NCBI RefSeq assembly: GCF_021532655.1
Contig: NZ_JAKGAS010000001.1
Span: forward strand, 744,001 to 808,000
Direction of reading: 5' to 3'
Source of the DNA: Paraglaciecola algarum
GTDB lineage: Bacteria; Pseudomonadota; Gammaproteobacteria; Enterobacterales; Alteromonadaceae
Length of the DNA stretch: 64,000 bases
The notes under the pieces were generated by a model that saw nothing but the letters and a program-made list of their open reading frames with translations, was not told the origin of the DNA and ran no database searches. The position numbers and the translations under genes are program-made. Positions 39,030-48,620 of this stretch are shown one piece after another. Position 1 is the stretch's first letter; each line of letters opens with the position of its first letter.

Positions 39030-41057
39030 ATGAATGCTGAAAGTGACCTAGTTTTTTGGATCTCGCTTGCCGTAGGAATTTTTGTACTCATTATGGGTAC
39101 AATTTTGATGTTGGCTCGTTTATATAAAAAGGTCGAACAAGGCCGAGCCATGATCATCAACAAAATGGGTAACGAACCCACAGTGACCTTTACTGGTGGT
39201 GTAGTGCTACCAGTTTTTCATAAAATGGAAATTATGGATATCTCTCTAAAAACCATTGAAGTAGATAGAAGTGGATCAGACGGCCTGATATGTAATGACA
39301 ATATTCGGGCAGATATAAAGGTCGGTTTTTTTGTTAAGGTGAATAAAAATCGCGATGACGTAATGAAAGTCGCGCAAGCCATTGGTTGTGAGCGGGCATC
39401 AAATATTGCGACACTTGAAGACCTATTCAGCGCAAAATTCTCTGAAGCGTTAAAAACAGTAGGGAAGTCTTTAGAGTTTGAAGAGTTATATGCCAAGCGT
39501 GATAAGTTTCGTGACATGATAATCGACAATATTGGCACTGACCTAAACGGCTATGTTTTAGAAGATGTGGCCATTGATTATCTCGAACAAACGCCGCTTG
39601 AAAAACTTGATCCGAATAATATTTTAGACTCTCAAGGTATTCGTAAGATCACCCAATTGACAGCTGAGCAACATATTCAAACCAATGTGTTTGAACGTGA
39701 TGAAGAGATGAAAATAAAACGTAAAGACGTTGAAACACGGGAAGCTATTTTAGAACTAGAACGTCAACAAGCTGACGCAGAAGCCAAGCAAAAACGTGAA
39801 GTAGAAACTGTCATTGCTCGAGAAACTGCCGAAACAGAACGGGTGCAACACGAAGAAAAACTAAAATCAGAACAAGCCCGAGTACAAAGTGAACAAGAAA
39901 TTGAAGTACAAGAGCAAAATAAACAACGTGAAGTTGAAGTCGCTGAAAACAATCGCTTAAGAGCCGTGGCCATTGAAGAAGAGCGTGTGGTTAGAGCGAG
40001 AGAATTAGAACAAATCGATCGTGAAAAAGAAGCGTCTTTGCAACGCATCGCCAATGAAAAATTATTGGAACACGAAAAACGTGAAATCGCCGATGTGATC
40101 CGTAGCCGAGTAGAAGTAGATATAACCGTTGCACAAAAAGAAGAAGAAATTAACGATGTACGGGTGGTATCAGAAGCTGAACGTCTTAAAAAGTCTCGAG
40201 TAATTGCTGCAGAAGCTGAAGCCGAAGAAGCTCTCGTTAAGGATATTAAATCCGCCGAAGCTGCAGAAAAATCATCAGAATATCTTGCCAAAGAAAAAGC
40301 CACTATCGCGGCGGCTGATTTAGATGTAGCTGAAAAGTTAGCCTTATCTCAACGTAAAGAAGCCGAAGGTAAAGAGGCACTAGAAGCAGCAAGTGGTTTA
40401 GCTCAAGCAAAAGTTATGGAAGCGCAAGCCATCGCCAAGGAACAAGAAGGTATGGTTGAAGTGCGTGTACAAGAAGCTATGGCTGATGCGTTAGAGAAAA
40501 CAGGTACAGCTGAAGCTGAAGTATTAGCTAAAAAAGCCGGTGCTGAGGCTGAAGGCATGACCAAAAAATTCGCTGCTATGAGTACTATGTCTGAAGAGCA
40601 ACGTTCTCATGAAGAGTTCAGAATGCGCTTAGAAAAACATCATGAACAAAATATGGAATCTATTACTACCAATGTCGAGATTTCGAAGCAACAAGCATTG
40701 GTATTATCTGAAGCACTAAAAGAAGCCAATATCGATATTGTAGGTGGCGATACCAGTTACCTTGATAGTTTTGTAAAGTCATTATCTGTTGGTAAATCAA
40801 TTGATGGCACTATTGGAAAGAGTCATACCTTACAAACGGCCTTTAAAGATCATTTTAATGGTGATGCTAGTTTTGTAGAAGATGCAAAAGAATTGGTTGC
40901 CGGATTTGGCGCTGCCAGTGGTAACGCTAAAGACACAGCGATGACAGCCCTGATTGCTAAGTTTCTAAAAGAAGGGGGAGATAACCCGCAAATTATGGAA
41001 ATGGTTGCCAACGCGCTCACTAATAAAAATATCAATAAAAATAAAACTTCAAGCTAA
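39030..41057 (+). CDS. Flotillin (SPFH domain) family protein, YqiK-like
   Basis: A 675-residue protein with an N-terminal membrane segment (~8-28), an SPFH domain (~35-200; VEQGRAMIINKMG, NDNIRADIKVGFFVKVN) and a very long Glu/Ala/Lys-rich coiled coil (~215-530). A C-terminal oligomerisation region follows. Flotillins form large membrane rings or microdomains that recruit partners. The N-terminal hydrophobic segment and the preceding YqiJ-like gene indicate inner-membrane anchoring. AAGGAAC precedes the ATG. The strongly biased coiled-coil sequence gives a long open frame on the opposite strand that is not a gene. Co-operonic placement with the AAA ATPase suggests that the flotillin scaffold recruits or localises it. 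Confidence 0.93.
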   Translation: MNAESDLVFWISLAVGIFVLIMGTILMLARLYKKVEQGRAMIINKMGNEPTVTFTGGVVLPVFHKMEIMDISLKTIEVDRSGSDGLICNDNIRADIKVGFFVKVNKNRDDVMKVAQAIGCERASNIATLEDLFSAKFSEALKTVGKSLEFEELYAKRDKFRDMIIDNIGTDLNGYVLEDVAIDYLEQTPLEKLDPNNILDSQGIRKITQLTAEQHIQTNVFERDEEMKIKRKDVETREAILELERQQADAEAKQKREVETVIARETAETERVQHEEKLKSEQARVQSEQEIEVQEQNKQREVEVAENNRLRAVAIEEERVVRARELEQIDREKEASLQRIANEKLLEHEKREIADVIRSRVEVDITVAQKEEEINDVRVVSEAERLKKSRVIAAEAEAEEALVKDIKSAEAAEKSSEYLAKEKATIAAADLDVAEKLALSQRKEAEGKEALEAASGLAQAKVMEAQAIAKEQEGMVEVRVQEAMADALEKTGTAEAEVLAKKAGAEAEGMTKKFAAMSTMSEEQRSHEEFRMRLEKHHEQNMESITTNVEISKQQALVLSEALKEANIDIVGGDTSYLDSFVKSLSVGKSIDGTIGKSHTLQTAFKDHFNGDASFVEDAKELVAGFGAASGNAKDTAMTALIAKFLKEGGDNPQIMEMVANALTNKNINKNKTSS

Positions 41058-41072
41058 TTGATTGAAGAGTAG

Positions 41073-41114
41073 GGCGGTTTATAAGCGTTGTAAGCAAATT
41101 AGCCGCCTATTTTT
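41073..41114 (+). terminator. Possible attenuating hairpin between flotillin and ATPase genes
   Basis: GGCGG (41073-41077) pairs with CCGCC (41103-41107), with a few flanking pairs, and TATTTTT follows. The stem is imperfect and the loop long, so it may only reduce read-through into the ATPase gene. Confidence 0.4.
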
Positions 41115-41134
41115 AATTAGCCGGGAGTATTTTT

Positions 41135-44100
41135 ATGACAGAACAAAACAGTTCTGAGCAAGCTAAAAACCAAGACAATCAACTTGATCAAGCCGTAGCC
41201 GAAGGCGGTGCGTATGAAGTCATTCGTGCCCGTTTAGTTGAACAAGCAGCACAACTTAAACAAAAAGTCGATCACCTAAATCAAGCGCGTGTAGCTGAGT
41301 TTGGTCAGGCAAAACTTGATGTATTGAGTCGTGTGCGGGTACGTACCGAAAATAACTGTGTTTCTCGGGATATTGTGCCTGTTGGCGACAGTATTTTATT
41401 TGGCTATAACGTGTTTATTGGTTTAAAAAAAGAAACCAAAGTACAAGACGTTTTTGGCTTATATCAATTAAAACAAGAGGGCGATAGTTTTGAATTAGTG
41501 GCGCAAGATATAGCCGGCACCTTTTTGGCTGACGCTACTTTTACCAAAGAATTTAATGAGCTGTATGTTTATTATAAAGAAGCTCGTTTAATTCAATTAA
41601 AAGTTCAAAATCAAATCTTGTTTGCTGTATTTCAGATTGGTCGCAAGATCGATGATACCCGAGTTTTTCAGTGGCGCTTAAACACTAAAGAACATAAAGA
41701 TGGCGCAGCCAGTTACATAGATAATCGGGGAGAGCGCGCTCTAAAAACACCTCAATCTCATGATTTTGAATGGCAAAAGATAGGTCGTGAACAACACGAG
41801 TCTGGCGCTCATCCTCACGCCAATATTTTAGATAAAGTGTTTGTAGAAACTATAGGTGGCCAATTAACCATTAAGGTTGAAAATAATACTGAAGATGGCT
41901 TAGGTATTTATAATGAGCCAGTAGAAGATCAAAACCAAAGCCTAGCCGACGCCGATATTCAATATGCCCAAATTGGCAGTTTAATTTTGCTAAAAATTCA
42001 ACCTTACCGGGAAAAAGAATATCGATTTTTAGTGTTTAATACTCGTACCAATCAGGTTGACCGCATCGATGCCATTGGCTTGGCTTGTATTTCTCTGCCT
42101 GAAGATCATGGGATTATTTTCCCAGGTGGTTATTACCTACAAAATGGTGAAACCAAATCATTTCCTGATGAAATCGAAGGTTTACGTTTTAAACGCTCTA
42201 TCCGTTCGCCAAATGGCGAAGACGTTTTGTATGTATTTTATGAGCCTGAATCTGGCTTAGTAGGATTATATTCTTACAATCTAATTCGCAAGGAATTACA
42301 AAACCCAATTTATGCTCATGGTTATAGTGTGTTTGAAGACGGTACTATGGTGGTGTTTGTCGCTGAAGATGAAGCCACTAGAGTGCATCCCATGCAAATT
42401 TGGGAAACACCATATTTCAGTAACGAACACGCGGCCAAACAACCCACAAGTGACAGCTTTTATAGTCGAATTGGCAACAAAGAATTAGTGCGTGGTATCT
42501 CTGATTTAATCGCCATAAATAAAACGGTTGTTAACCCTAATCCTAGCCGTAATTTATATGAAGATCTGATTAAAACTTGCCGCTCTATGTTTGACTCTTA
42601 CTACTGGTTAGCGGAACCAGAAGTTGATGGCTTAGGCGACATAGTTAAACAAATTACCAGCACGTCAGAACTGGTAATAGATGAATTTGTTAAAGTAGAA
42701 CAGATCCGTTTACAGGCCGATACTGCCTTGCAAAAAGCTGTAGAGAAACAAAAGCGGGTAATCGATTCAATTAAAATTACTGACTGGCAATCACCAGAAC
42801 AGTTTGTTGAATGTTTAAATGATTTACGTAAACAACGTGGTCACTTAATCACCTTAAAAAATCAACGATATATTAACTTAGAACGAATAAGCCAGTTAGA
42901 CGCTCAAGTAACTGAGCAATATGATCTAGTCAGCAGCGCCACAGTAGAATTTTTAGCTAAGGACCAAGCCTTACAAGCCTACCACCATAAAATCACCACG
43001 CTAGAAAACGCCCTAGACGCAGTCACTTTGGTGGTAGACATCAAGCCCTTAATTGAAGAGTTGAATAACTTATCTTTGGGTTTAGATCTATTAACCGAGA
43101 TATTAAATGGCTTAAAAGTAGAAGATGCCACGATTAGAACCAAGATCTTAGAAGACATTTCGCAAATTTATTCCAAGTTAAATCAAGTTAAAGCTCAAGG
43201 CAGAAAACGTTCAAAAGAGTTAGGTTCAGGAGAAGCCACTGCAGAATTTGCAGCTCAATTTCGTTTATTTTCTCAAAGTATTAATAGTGCTTTAGTCATG
43301 GCGGACACACCAGACAAAGCAGATGAACAACTTTCTAGGTTAATGATCCAACTAGAAGAGTTAGAGTCTAAATTTAGCGAACACGATCAGTTTTTAGCAG
43401 ATATTTTAGAAAAACGTGAAGAGTTGCATTCTGTATTTGAAAACAGAAAACAAGGATTACTCGAAGATCAACAAAGACGTTCACAAAATATTTTCAGTGC
43501 CGCCGAACGCATCCTAAAAGGCATAAGCAGACGAGCCAATTCCTTTACCGAACCTGATGAACTAAACACCTATTTTGCCTCAGATCCTATGGTGTTAAAA
43601 ATAGCTGACTTGGTCGTGCAACTAAGAGGTTTAAACGATCCCATCAAGGCTGATGATTTGGAGGCGCAATTAAAAGCGGCTAAGGAACAAGGAATACGCA
43701 GTTTACGAGACAAACAGGATATTTTTGAAGACGGCGGCTCAGTGATTAAATTGGGCAAACACAAGTTTAGTGTTAATTCACAAAATTTAGATCTCACTTT
43801 ATTGCCTAGAGACGAAGGTTTATATCGACATTTAATTGGAACTGACTATTTTGAACTTATACAAAATCAAGAGTTAACTGAGCTTAAACCATACTGGCAA
43901 CAAGCCTTAGTGTCTGAAAGTGATGAAGTAAGTCGAGTGGAATATCTTTCATCACTTATTGTTCGTGATGCAGAACAACAAAATGGCTTGTCTACCGATA
44001 AACTATATTCGCTAAAAGACAACCCTGTGGAGCTAAGCAATATCGTTCGTAAGTATATGGCACAGCGATACCAAGAAGGTTATGAAAAAGGCGTTCACGA

Positions 44101-46285
44101 TAGTGATGTGGTTAATATCCTGCAAGGAATTTTACCTGTCCATCAAAAAGCTGATTTACTACGCTTTTCGCCAAATATAAGGGCCATAGCTAAGTTATAT
44201 TGGGCATTTGGTCACAGAGCCAAAAATCAAGAAAAGATCTGGAAAAGCCATGCGTTTAGTGCTCATTTGTTGGCAAATTCCTTCAATAGCCCGAATGGCT
44301 TTGTACAATTACGTGAAACATTAAGTAAAGAAATTAGTGCTTTTACTAGATTATTTGCCTTGCCTTTTGAGTCAAGAGATATTACTCAAGCGAGCGAATA
44401 TCTGAGTTTAGAATTAGCCCAACCCAAGTTAGCCTTTATCAGTAGTAAACCAGCAAAACAATTAGCTGATAGTTTTGTCAGCAAGTTAGATAATCTCGGT
44501 CACGGTCATGAGTTCCAAGCCGCAATGGCCCAATTTAATCAATTATTGGAGTTAGCTAAAACATCACAAGACAAAAATTCACTTCCAACAAAAGAACCAG
44601 ACAAAATAATACAAGGCCTAGAAGAACAATGGACTTTAGCTAATGCTTGGCTTGAAGCTATGTTAATAGATCTAGCCAATGACAAGAGTGAAAGCACTCA
44701 ACTCAGTCACTATGTAACTGAAGCGGCGGCGTTAATAATTGTTCAAGACAGAATAGATTTAAGACCCAGTAAAGTTGATTTAAATATCACCATTGATGGT
44801 TTACTGAGTGATCATAAAAACATTGTTGATAGTCAGTTGAGTATTGCCTTAGATGAATTCTCAAAACGCTTAAATGAATATCATGAATTACACGTGCCCA
44901 ATTTTGTGCGTTATCACAAATTGCGTCAACAACATATGCAAATCAGCAAACAAGAGTTACAACTTGATTCTTACAAGGCCAAGCCATTAAGCTCATTTGT
45001 CAGAAACCGTTTAATCAATGAAGTATATCTACCTATTATTGGCGACAACTTAGCAAAACAAATGGGTACGGTTGGTGAAAACAAACGTACGGATTTAATG
45101 GGGCTGCTGTTACTCATATCCCCTCCAGGGTATGGTAAAACCACCCTAATGGAATATGTTGCCGATCGCTTAGGACTGGTGTTTATGAAAATAAACTGTC
45201 CGTCATTAGGTCATGATGTCACCTCAATCGATCCTGAAAATGCCCCCAATGCCACAGCGAAACAAGAGTTAGAGAAGCTGAATCTTGGTTTAGAAATGGG
45301 TAGTAATGTCATGTTGTATTTAGATGATATACAACACACTCATCCAGAATTCTTACAAAAATTTATATCACTGTGTGATGGCACCAGAAGAATTGAAGGT
45401 GTATGGAAAGGTCAAAGCAAAACTTATGACATGCGTGGTAAAAAGTTTTGTGTGGTGATGGCCGGTAACCCTTATACAGAATCGGGCGACGTGTTCAAAG
45501 TACCAGATATGTTAGCTAACCGTGCCGATATATATAACTTAGGTGATGTGTTAGGTGGTAAAGAACAACAATTTGCCTTGAGCTACATAGAAAATGCATT
45601 GACCTCTAATCCAGTGCTTGCACCGTTAGCTTTAAGAGATATGCAAGATGTATACAAACTTGTGACTATGGCTCAAGAAGGCACAACGAGCAGTTCCAAT
45701 CTGAGTCATCAATATAGTGGCGCTGAAGTTAACGAAATCACCAGCGTGCTTAGACATTTATTAGTTATTCAAGATGTGATCCTAAAGGTTAACTTAGAAT
45801 ATATAAAATCAGCAGCCACGGCTGAAGACTACCGAGAAGAGCCGCCGTTTAAATTGCAGGGTAGTTACCGCAACATGAATAAAATGGCTGAAAAAGTATC
45901 GGCCGTAATGAACCATGATGAGTTAATACAATTAATTGGTGATCATTATACCGGTGAAGCCCAAACGCTCACCTCTGGTGCAGAGGAGAATTTACTCAAA
46001 TTAGCTATGTTACGTGGTGCTATGGACGAGCAGAAAACAGCTCGTTGGCAACATATTTGTAGTGCTTTTGGTAGTAAACAATCTCTTAATCTAGAAGGTG
46101 ATCCCACCACTCAAGCTGTGCAACAGCTCGGGCAAATGGCGAATTCGTTAGAGGCAATTAAGCTGGATATGCAACAATCAGATACCTCAGATCTAATTCG
46201 CCCAATAAACCGTGTGGCCACCGCTATGCATTTGTTAAGTAAGGTATGGTCTGGGGCTGAAGAGGTCAAGTTGAAGAAACCTTAA
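41135..46285 (+). CDS. Giant AAA ATPase of the 'DNA repair ATPase' family, flotillin-associated
   Basis: A 1716-residue protein with no membrane helix. The N-terminal ~450 residues are beta-rich (repeated short strands such as YRFLVFNTRTNQVDRI), resembling the DUF3686 part of proteins annotated 'DNA repair ATPase'. Residues ~520-860 are largely coiled coil. A helical region leads to one AAA module near the C-terminus: Walker A PPGYGKTTL (~1330), Walker B VMLYLDDIQH (~1394) and sensor-1-like CVVMAGNPY. The database name is not backed by a known DNA repair role. Placement directly after YqiJ-like and flotillin genes indicates a membrane-scaffolded remodelling machine. The single AAA domain on a very long arm recalls MoxR- or dynein-like remodellers, but that comparison is inference. 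A strong terminator follows. Confidence 0.82.
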   Translation: MTEQNSSEQAKNQDNQLDQAVAEGGAYEVIRARLVEQAAQLKQKVDHLNQARVAEFGQAKLDVLSRVRVRTENNCVSRDIVPVGDSILFGYNVFIGLKKETKVQDVFGLYQLKQEGDSFELVAQDIAGTFLADATFTKEFNELYVYYKEARLIQLKVQNQILFAVFQIGRKIDDTRVFQWRLNTKEHKDGAASYIDNRGERALKTPQSHDFEWQKIGREQHESGAHPHANILDKVFVETIGGQLTIKVENNTEDGLGIYNEPVEDQNQSLADADIQYAQIGSLILLKIQPYREKEYRFLVFNTRTNQVDRIDAIGLACISLPEDHGIIFPGGYYLQNGETKSFPDEIEGLRFKRSIRSPNGEDVLYVFYEPESGLVGLYSYNLIRKELQNPIYAHGYSVFEDGTMVVFVAEDEATRVHPMQIWETPYFSNEHAAKQPTSDSFYSRIGNKELVRGISDLIAINKTVVNPNPSRNLYEDLIKTCRSMFDSYYWLAEPEVDGLGDIVKQITSTSELVIDEFVKVEQIRLQADTALQKAVEKQKRVIDSIKITDWQSPEQFVECLNDLRKQRGHLITLKNQRYINLERISQLDAQVTEQYDLVSSATVEFLAKDQALQAYHHKITTLENALDAVTLVVDIKPLIEELNNLSLGLDLLTEILNGLKVEDATIRTKILEDISQIYSKLNQVKAQGRKRSKELGSGEATAEFAAQFRLFSQSINSALVMADTPDKADEQLSRLMIQLEELESKFSEHDQFLADILEKREELHSVFENRKQGLLEDQQRRSQNIFSAAERILKGISRRANSFTEPDELNTYFASDPMVLKIADLVVQLRGLNDPIKADDLEAQLKAAKEQGIRSLRDKQDIFEDGGSVIKLGKHKFSVNSQNLDLTLLPRDEGLYRHLIGTDYFELIQNQELTELKPYWQQALVSESDEVSRVEYLSSLIVRDAEQQNGLSTDKLYSLKDNPVELSNIVRKYMAQRYQEGYEKGVHDSDVVNILQGILPVHQKADLLRFSPNIRAIAKLYWAFGHRAKNQEKIWKSHAFSAHLLANSFNSPNGFVQLRETLSKEISAFTRLFALPFESRDITQASEYLSLELAQPKLAFISSKPAKQLADSFVSKLDNLGHGHEFQAAMAQFNQLLELAKTSQDKNSLPTKEPDKIIQGLEEQWTLANAWLEAMLIDLANDKSESTQLSHYVTEAAALIIVQDRIDLRPSKVDLNITIDGLLSDHKNIVDSQLSIALDEFSKRLNEYHELHVPNFVRYHKLRQQHMQISKQELQLDSYKAKPLSSFVRNRLINEVYLPIIGDNLAKQMGTVGENKRTDLMGLLLLISPPGYGKTTLMEYVADRLGLVFMKINCPSLGHDVTSIDPENAPNATAKQELEKLNLGLEMGSNVMLYLDDIQHTHPEFLQKFISLCDGTRRIEGVWKGQSKTYDMRGKKFCVVMAGNPYTESGDVFKVPDMLANRADIYNLGDVLGGKEQQFALSYIENALTSNPVLAPLALRDMQDVYKLVTMAQEGTTSSSNLSHQYSGAEVNEITSVLRHLLVIQDVILKVNLEYIKSAATAEDYREEPPFKLQGSYRNMNKMAEKVSAVMNHDELIQLIGDHYTGEAQTLTSGAEENLLKLAMLRGAMDEQKTARWQHICSAFGSKQSLNLEGDPTTQAVQQLGQMANSLEAIKLDMQQSDTSDLIRPINRVATAMHLLSKVWSGAEEVKLKKP

Positions 46286-46340
46286 TTACTTATTATTAAA
46301 CGCTTATAAATAGCTTAACTTTACGAATATCACTCAGTAT

Positions 46341-46368
46341 AAAAAGCCAACTAGATAGTTGGCTTTTT
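46341..46368. terminator. Strong bidirectional terminator
   Basis: AAAAAGCCAACTA (46341-46353) pairs perfectly with TAGTTGGCTTTTT (46356-46368). It ends the flotillin-ATPase unit and can also serve the converging peroxiredoxin-like gene. Confidence 0.88.
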
Positions 46369-46394
46369 CATAAGACGGGCAGTGTGATTAATAC

Positions 46395-46934
46395 TTAGGC
46401 ATATTGATAAGTGCCACGTATGGGGTAATCATTCCCTTGAATAAATTTAATGCCATTAAGCAATTTTTCAAGATCTGGTCTAGAAAATGGCGCGTTACTC
46501 TTATCTATTATGTGTAACTTGTTTTCTGGATTTATCACTAAAACACACGGCTCAGGAAAAAGATGGTTTGTTTCTTCTGGGTTTCTTGGGCTTGAAATAT
46601 ATAAACCTAGTTCGCTCATTTGGTCTTCAGATAACCCTGCTAATACTTCAAACTTAAGGTCGTCGACTTTTTCTTTTAAAAAACGGTTCAATTGACCGAC
46701 AGAATCCCCAGACACAGCCACAATGTCAATATTGGCATTGTTATATTTTTCTTGTAGGGCGTTGAGTTCGTTAAGATATTCGGCGCATTTAGGGCAATGC
46801 ACTCCTCGGTAAACTACCACCATTTGCCAATCACCAGCCGCTGGCGATGTTCTTGTTAGAGGTGTATCTAGATTATCTTTAGATTTTACAAAAAACTCAG
46901 GGAAATTGTCTCCAGGTTTAATAGCAGTTTGCAT
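46395..46934 (-). CDS. Peroxiredoxin-like (AhpC/TSA family) protein
   Basis: A 179-residue thioredoxin-fold protein: PGDNFPEFFVKS at the start, VVYRGVHCPKCAEYLNEL carrying the peroxidatic cysteine in a CPKC motif, DIVAVSGDSVGQL, and a short C-terminal region. Members reduce peroxides using thiols; here the CxxC could form the resolving disulfide. ATG 46934 is chosen because TGGAAAT lies just upstream and relatives start here. The open frame extends 43 codons further with a hydrophobic, unconserved sequence. It has no clear functional link to its neighbours. Confidence 0.87.
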   Translation of the reverse strand: MQTAIKPGDNFPEFFVKSKDNLDTPLTRTSPAAGDWQMVVVYRGVHCPKCAEYLNELNALQEKYNNANIDIVAVSGDSVGQLNRFLKEKVDDLKFEVLAGLSEDQMSELGLYISSPRNPEETNHLFPEPCVLVINPENKLHIIDKSNAPFSRPDLEKLLNGIKFIQGNDYPIRGTYQYA

Positions 46935-47348
46935 AATATTTCCATTTTTAGTTAAAAGTACGTACTGTAAAGCACATTGCATTCCAACTAAAAAGTATAT
47001 AAAAAACAATACTCTACTGTCCATCCGAATTAATAACCTGTAATAACTACAAGATGTTTGCAAATTTTTCTCAGCTTAAAACCAAATACCTTTAATTTAA
47101 TCAAATTCAAACCTGCTGTTTTAATTCGTCTAGCCACAAGGCTGTACTGTTTATTGTAGATCCTTCCTCAGTGTTACCAATATGAATGAGGTTATATTCA
47201 AAATTAGGGACATTTAGCACCAACCTTTATACATATCAGGAAAGTAAGCTATATATTTGTTAAGGAAAAATGTTAACCTTATTTTATTAACTTATCGAGT
47301 CCTGACTCCTTTTGTTTATCTGAGGTTTTGTAAGGCTCTATTGTTTGA
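46935..47348. other. Intergenic region between divergent genes
   Basis: The 414 bases carry no convincing gene. They hold the 5' regions of the peroxiredoxin-like and solute-binding-like genes and, at 47102-47146, a fragment matching the 3' end of cysZ. The rest is AT-rich with no repeat or RNA recognised. Confidence 0.5.
47102..47146 (-). pseudogene. Fragment duplicated from a cysZ 3' end
   Basis: Read on the minus strand this fragment encodes TALWLDELKQQV and a stop, against TALWVDELKEQV and a stop at the end of the intact cysZ (copy at 48617-48659). The nucleotide sequences differ by about four substitutions and one indel in ~44 bases. Only these last codons are recognisable; the rest of the second cysZ copy is gone. 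Confidence 0.75.
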
Positions 47349-48266
47349 ATGATTAATTTTTTGCGTACAAATTTACTTCACATATCCTATCTGGCATTAG
47401 CATGGATCTTTTGTCTAGTGCTGTACCCAAAAGTTGTGTTTGCGGAGGAAGTCACCCAATCAAAAGTCAGAAAAATTACTTATCCGATTCCAGAAACCCC
47501 TACTCATTATCATGTTCAAACTAATTATTATTTAGATGTACTAAAGCTAGCATTGGCCAGATCTGATGTCAGCTATAAGTTGGAAATTATCTCCATTCCC
47601 GCTATGTCTCAAAGCCGTAGCTCAATATATATCCAGCGAGGGCTATACGATATTCATTGGTTAGCAACCTCCGAACAAAGAGAAAATACTCTCAACCCAA
47701 TTCGCATTCCCCTATTAAAGGGGCTGTTGGGATTGCGTATCGCATTAATCAACTCCAAAAATCCAAATTTACTCTTAGAGGCTTCAAATATTGATGGGTT
47801 GAAAAAACTTTATGCAGCTCAAGGCCATGATTGGATAGATACTAAGGTGTTGCTCCACCATGGCTTCAGAGTGCAAACATCCTCTAATACTCAGTCGTTG
47901 TATGAACTCATAATAAAAGGAAGATTGGATTATTTTCCCCGTTCAATGCTTGAAGTTTGGTATGAACATGAATTTTTCAATCATAAAACACTAATAGTTG
48001 ATGAAAATATCGCCATTTATTACCCCTTAGTGAATTATTTCTTTGTCAGAAAAGAAGATGTTGAAATGCATGAGCAAATTCAGCTCGGCTTGTTAAGAGC
48101 AATTGAAGATGGCTCTTTTCAAAATAATTTTGATGCTTATTTTAAACAATACATAGAAAAAGCAAATTTGAAAAACCGCAAAATTTATAGGCTGCAAAAT
48201 CCATTCATTTCACCCAAAACTCCTATGAATGATCCAAAGTTTTGGTTTAAGTTACCCGTCGAATAG
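47349..48266 (+). CDS. Periplasmic solute-binding-like protein (type 3 SBP fold)
   Basis: A 305-residue exported protein with signal peptide (YLALAWIFCLVLYPKVVFA). The body resembles amino-acid-type solute-binding proteins without ABC partners: RKITYPIPETPTHYHVQTNY at the start of the mature part, YLDVLKLALARSD, a GLYDIHWLATS loop, the central LIIKGRLDYFPRSMLEVWYE, and VNYFFVRKED. No transport genes flank it, so it may be a stand-alone sensor or binding protein. The gene lies between the cysZ fragment and the intact cysZ, suggesting that it entered with, or was trapped by, the duplication. Confidence 0.65.
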   Translation: MINFLRTNLLHISYLALAWIFCLVLYPKVVFAEEVTQSKVRKITYPIPETPTHYHVQTNYYLDVLKLALARSDVSYKLEIISIPAMSQSRSSIYIQRGLYDIHWLATSEQRENTLNPIRIPLLKGLLGLRIALINSKNPNLLLEASNIDGLKKLYAAQGHDWIDTKVLLHHGFRVQTSSNTQSLYELIIKGRLDYFPRSMLEVWYEHEFFNHKTLIVDENIAIYYPLVNYFFVRKEDVEMHEQIQLGLLRAIEDGSFQNNFDAYFKQYIEKANLKNRKIYRLQNPFISPKTPMNDPKFWFKLPVE

Positions 48267-48306
48267 TTAGCGTGACTTAGCCAAACACCCAAGGTAAGGT
48301 TTTAAA

Positions 48307-48369
48307 ATGAGCTTTTTTAATTATTCAACTAAGAATTATTCAACTAAGAATTATTCAACTAAGCTTTGA
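48307..48369 (+). CDS. Candidate 20-residue peptide with NYSTK repeats
   Basis: An ATG preceded by AAGG at a 7-base spacing opens a 20-codon frame encoding MSFF, then NYSTK three times, then a final Leu and stop. The repeat unit (15 bases) is a whole number of codons, so the frame survives copy-number change. Homologues are not known to me. It could be a real small peptide or a chance frame over a tandem repeat. Confidence 0.3.
   Translation: MSFFNYSTKNYSTKNYSTKL
48319..48363 (+). repeat. Tandem repeat of a 15-base unit, three exact copies
   Basis: AATTATTCAACTAAG is repeated at 48319-48333, 48334-48348 and 48349-48363 without mismatch, downstream of the solute-binding-like gene. Exactness implies recent expansion or selection. 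Confidence 0.95.
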
Positions 48370-48511
48370 TGACATAAATTGAAGAGAGTCAATCATGCTT
48401 AGTTCGCGCGCATCTTAAGTTTAATTAATTGATACGTCTTATTACCATTGTATATTACGCTATGTAAGTAGTTCATTTTTGTGCGGTATTGATAGTTATT
48501 CAGGTAAAGTT

Positions 48512-48586
48512 ATGAACACCGCAATTATTACTACTTTACGTGCCTATTTTGTTATCTTTTTATCCAACCTACTCTGCGTGCTCTGA
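48512..48586 (+). CDS. Candidate 24-residue hydrophobic peptide
   Basis: An ATG with CAGGTAAAG just upstream opens a 24-codon frame: a short polar start (MNTAIITTLR) then a hydrophobic stretch (AYFVIFLSNLLCVL) and a stop. The composition suits a single-pass membrane peptide. It lies between the solute-binding-like gene and the convergent cysZ. No antisense RNA or partner was recognised, so a chance frame is possible. Confidence 0.25.
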   Translation: MNTAIITTLRAYFVIFLSNLLCVL

Positions 48587-48620
48587 GACTCAAATTTTTT
48601 TTGTTTATTAGGTTGCCAAA

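Noticed and set aside
39764..40303. A 179-residue open frame opposite the flotillin coiled coil
   Set aside because: It is Ser/Arg/Leu-rich, the mirror of biased Glu/Ala/Lys codons on the plus strand, and has no ribosome site or family likeness.
46935..47063. N-terminal extension of the peroxiredoxin-like frame
   Set aside because: The ATG at 46934 has a good ribosome site and matches the family start; the extension is not conserved in character.
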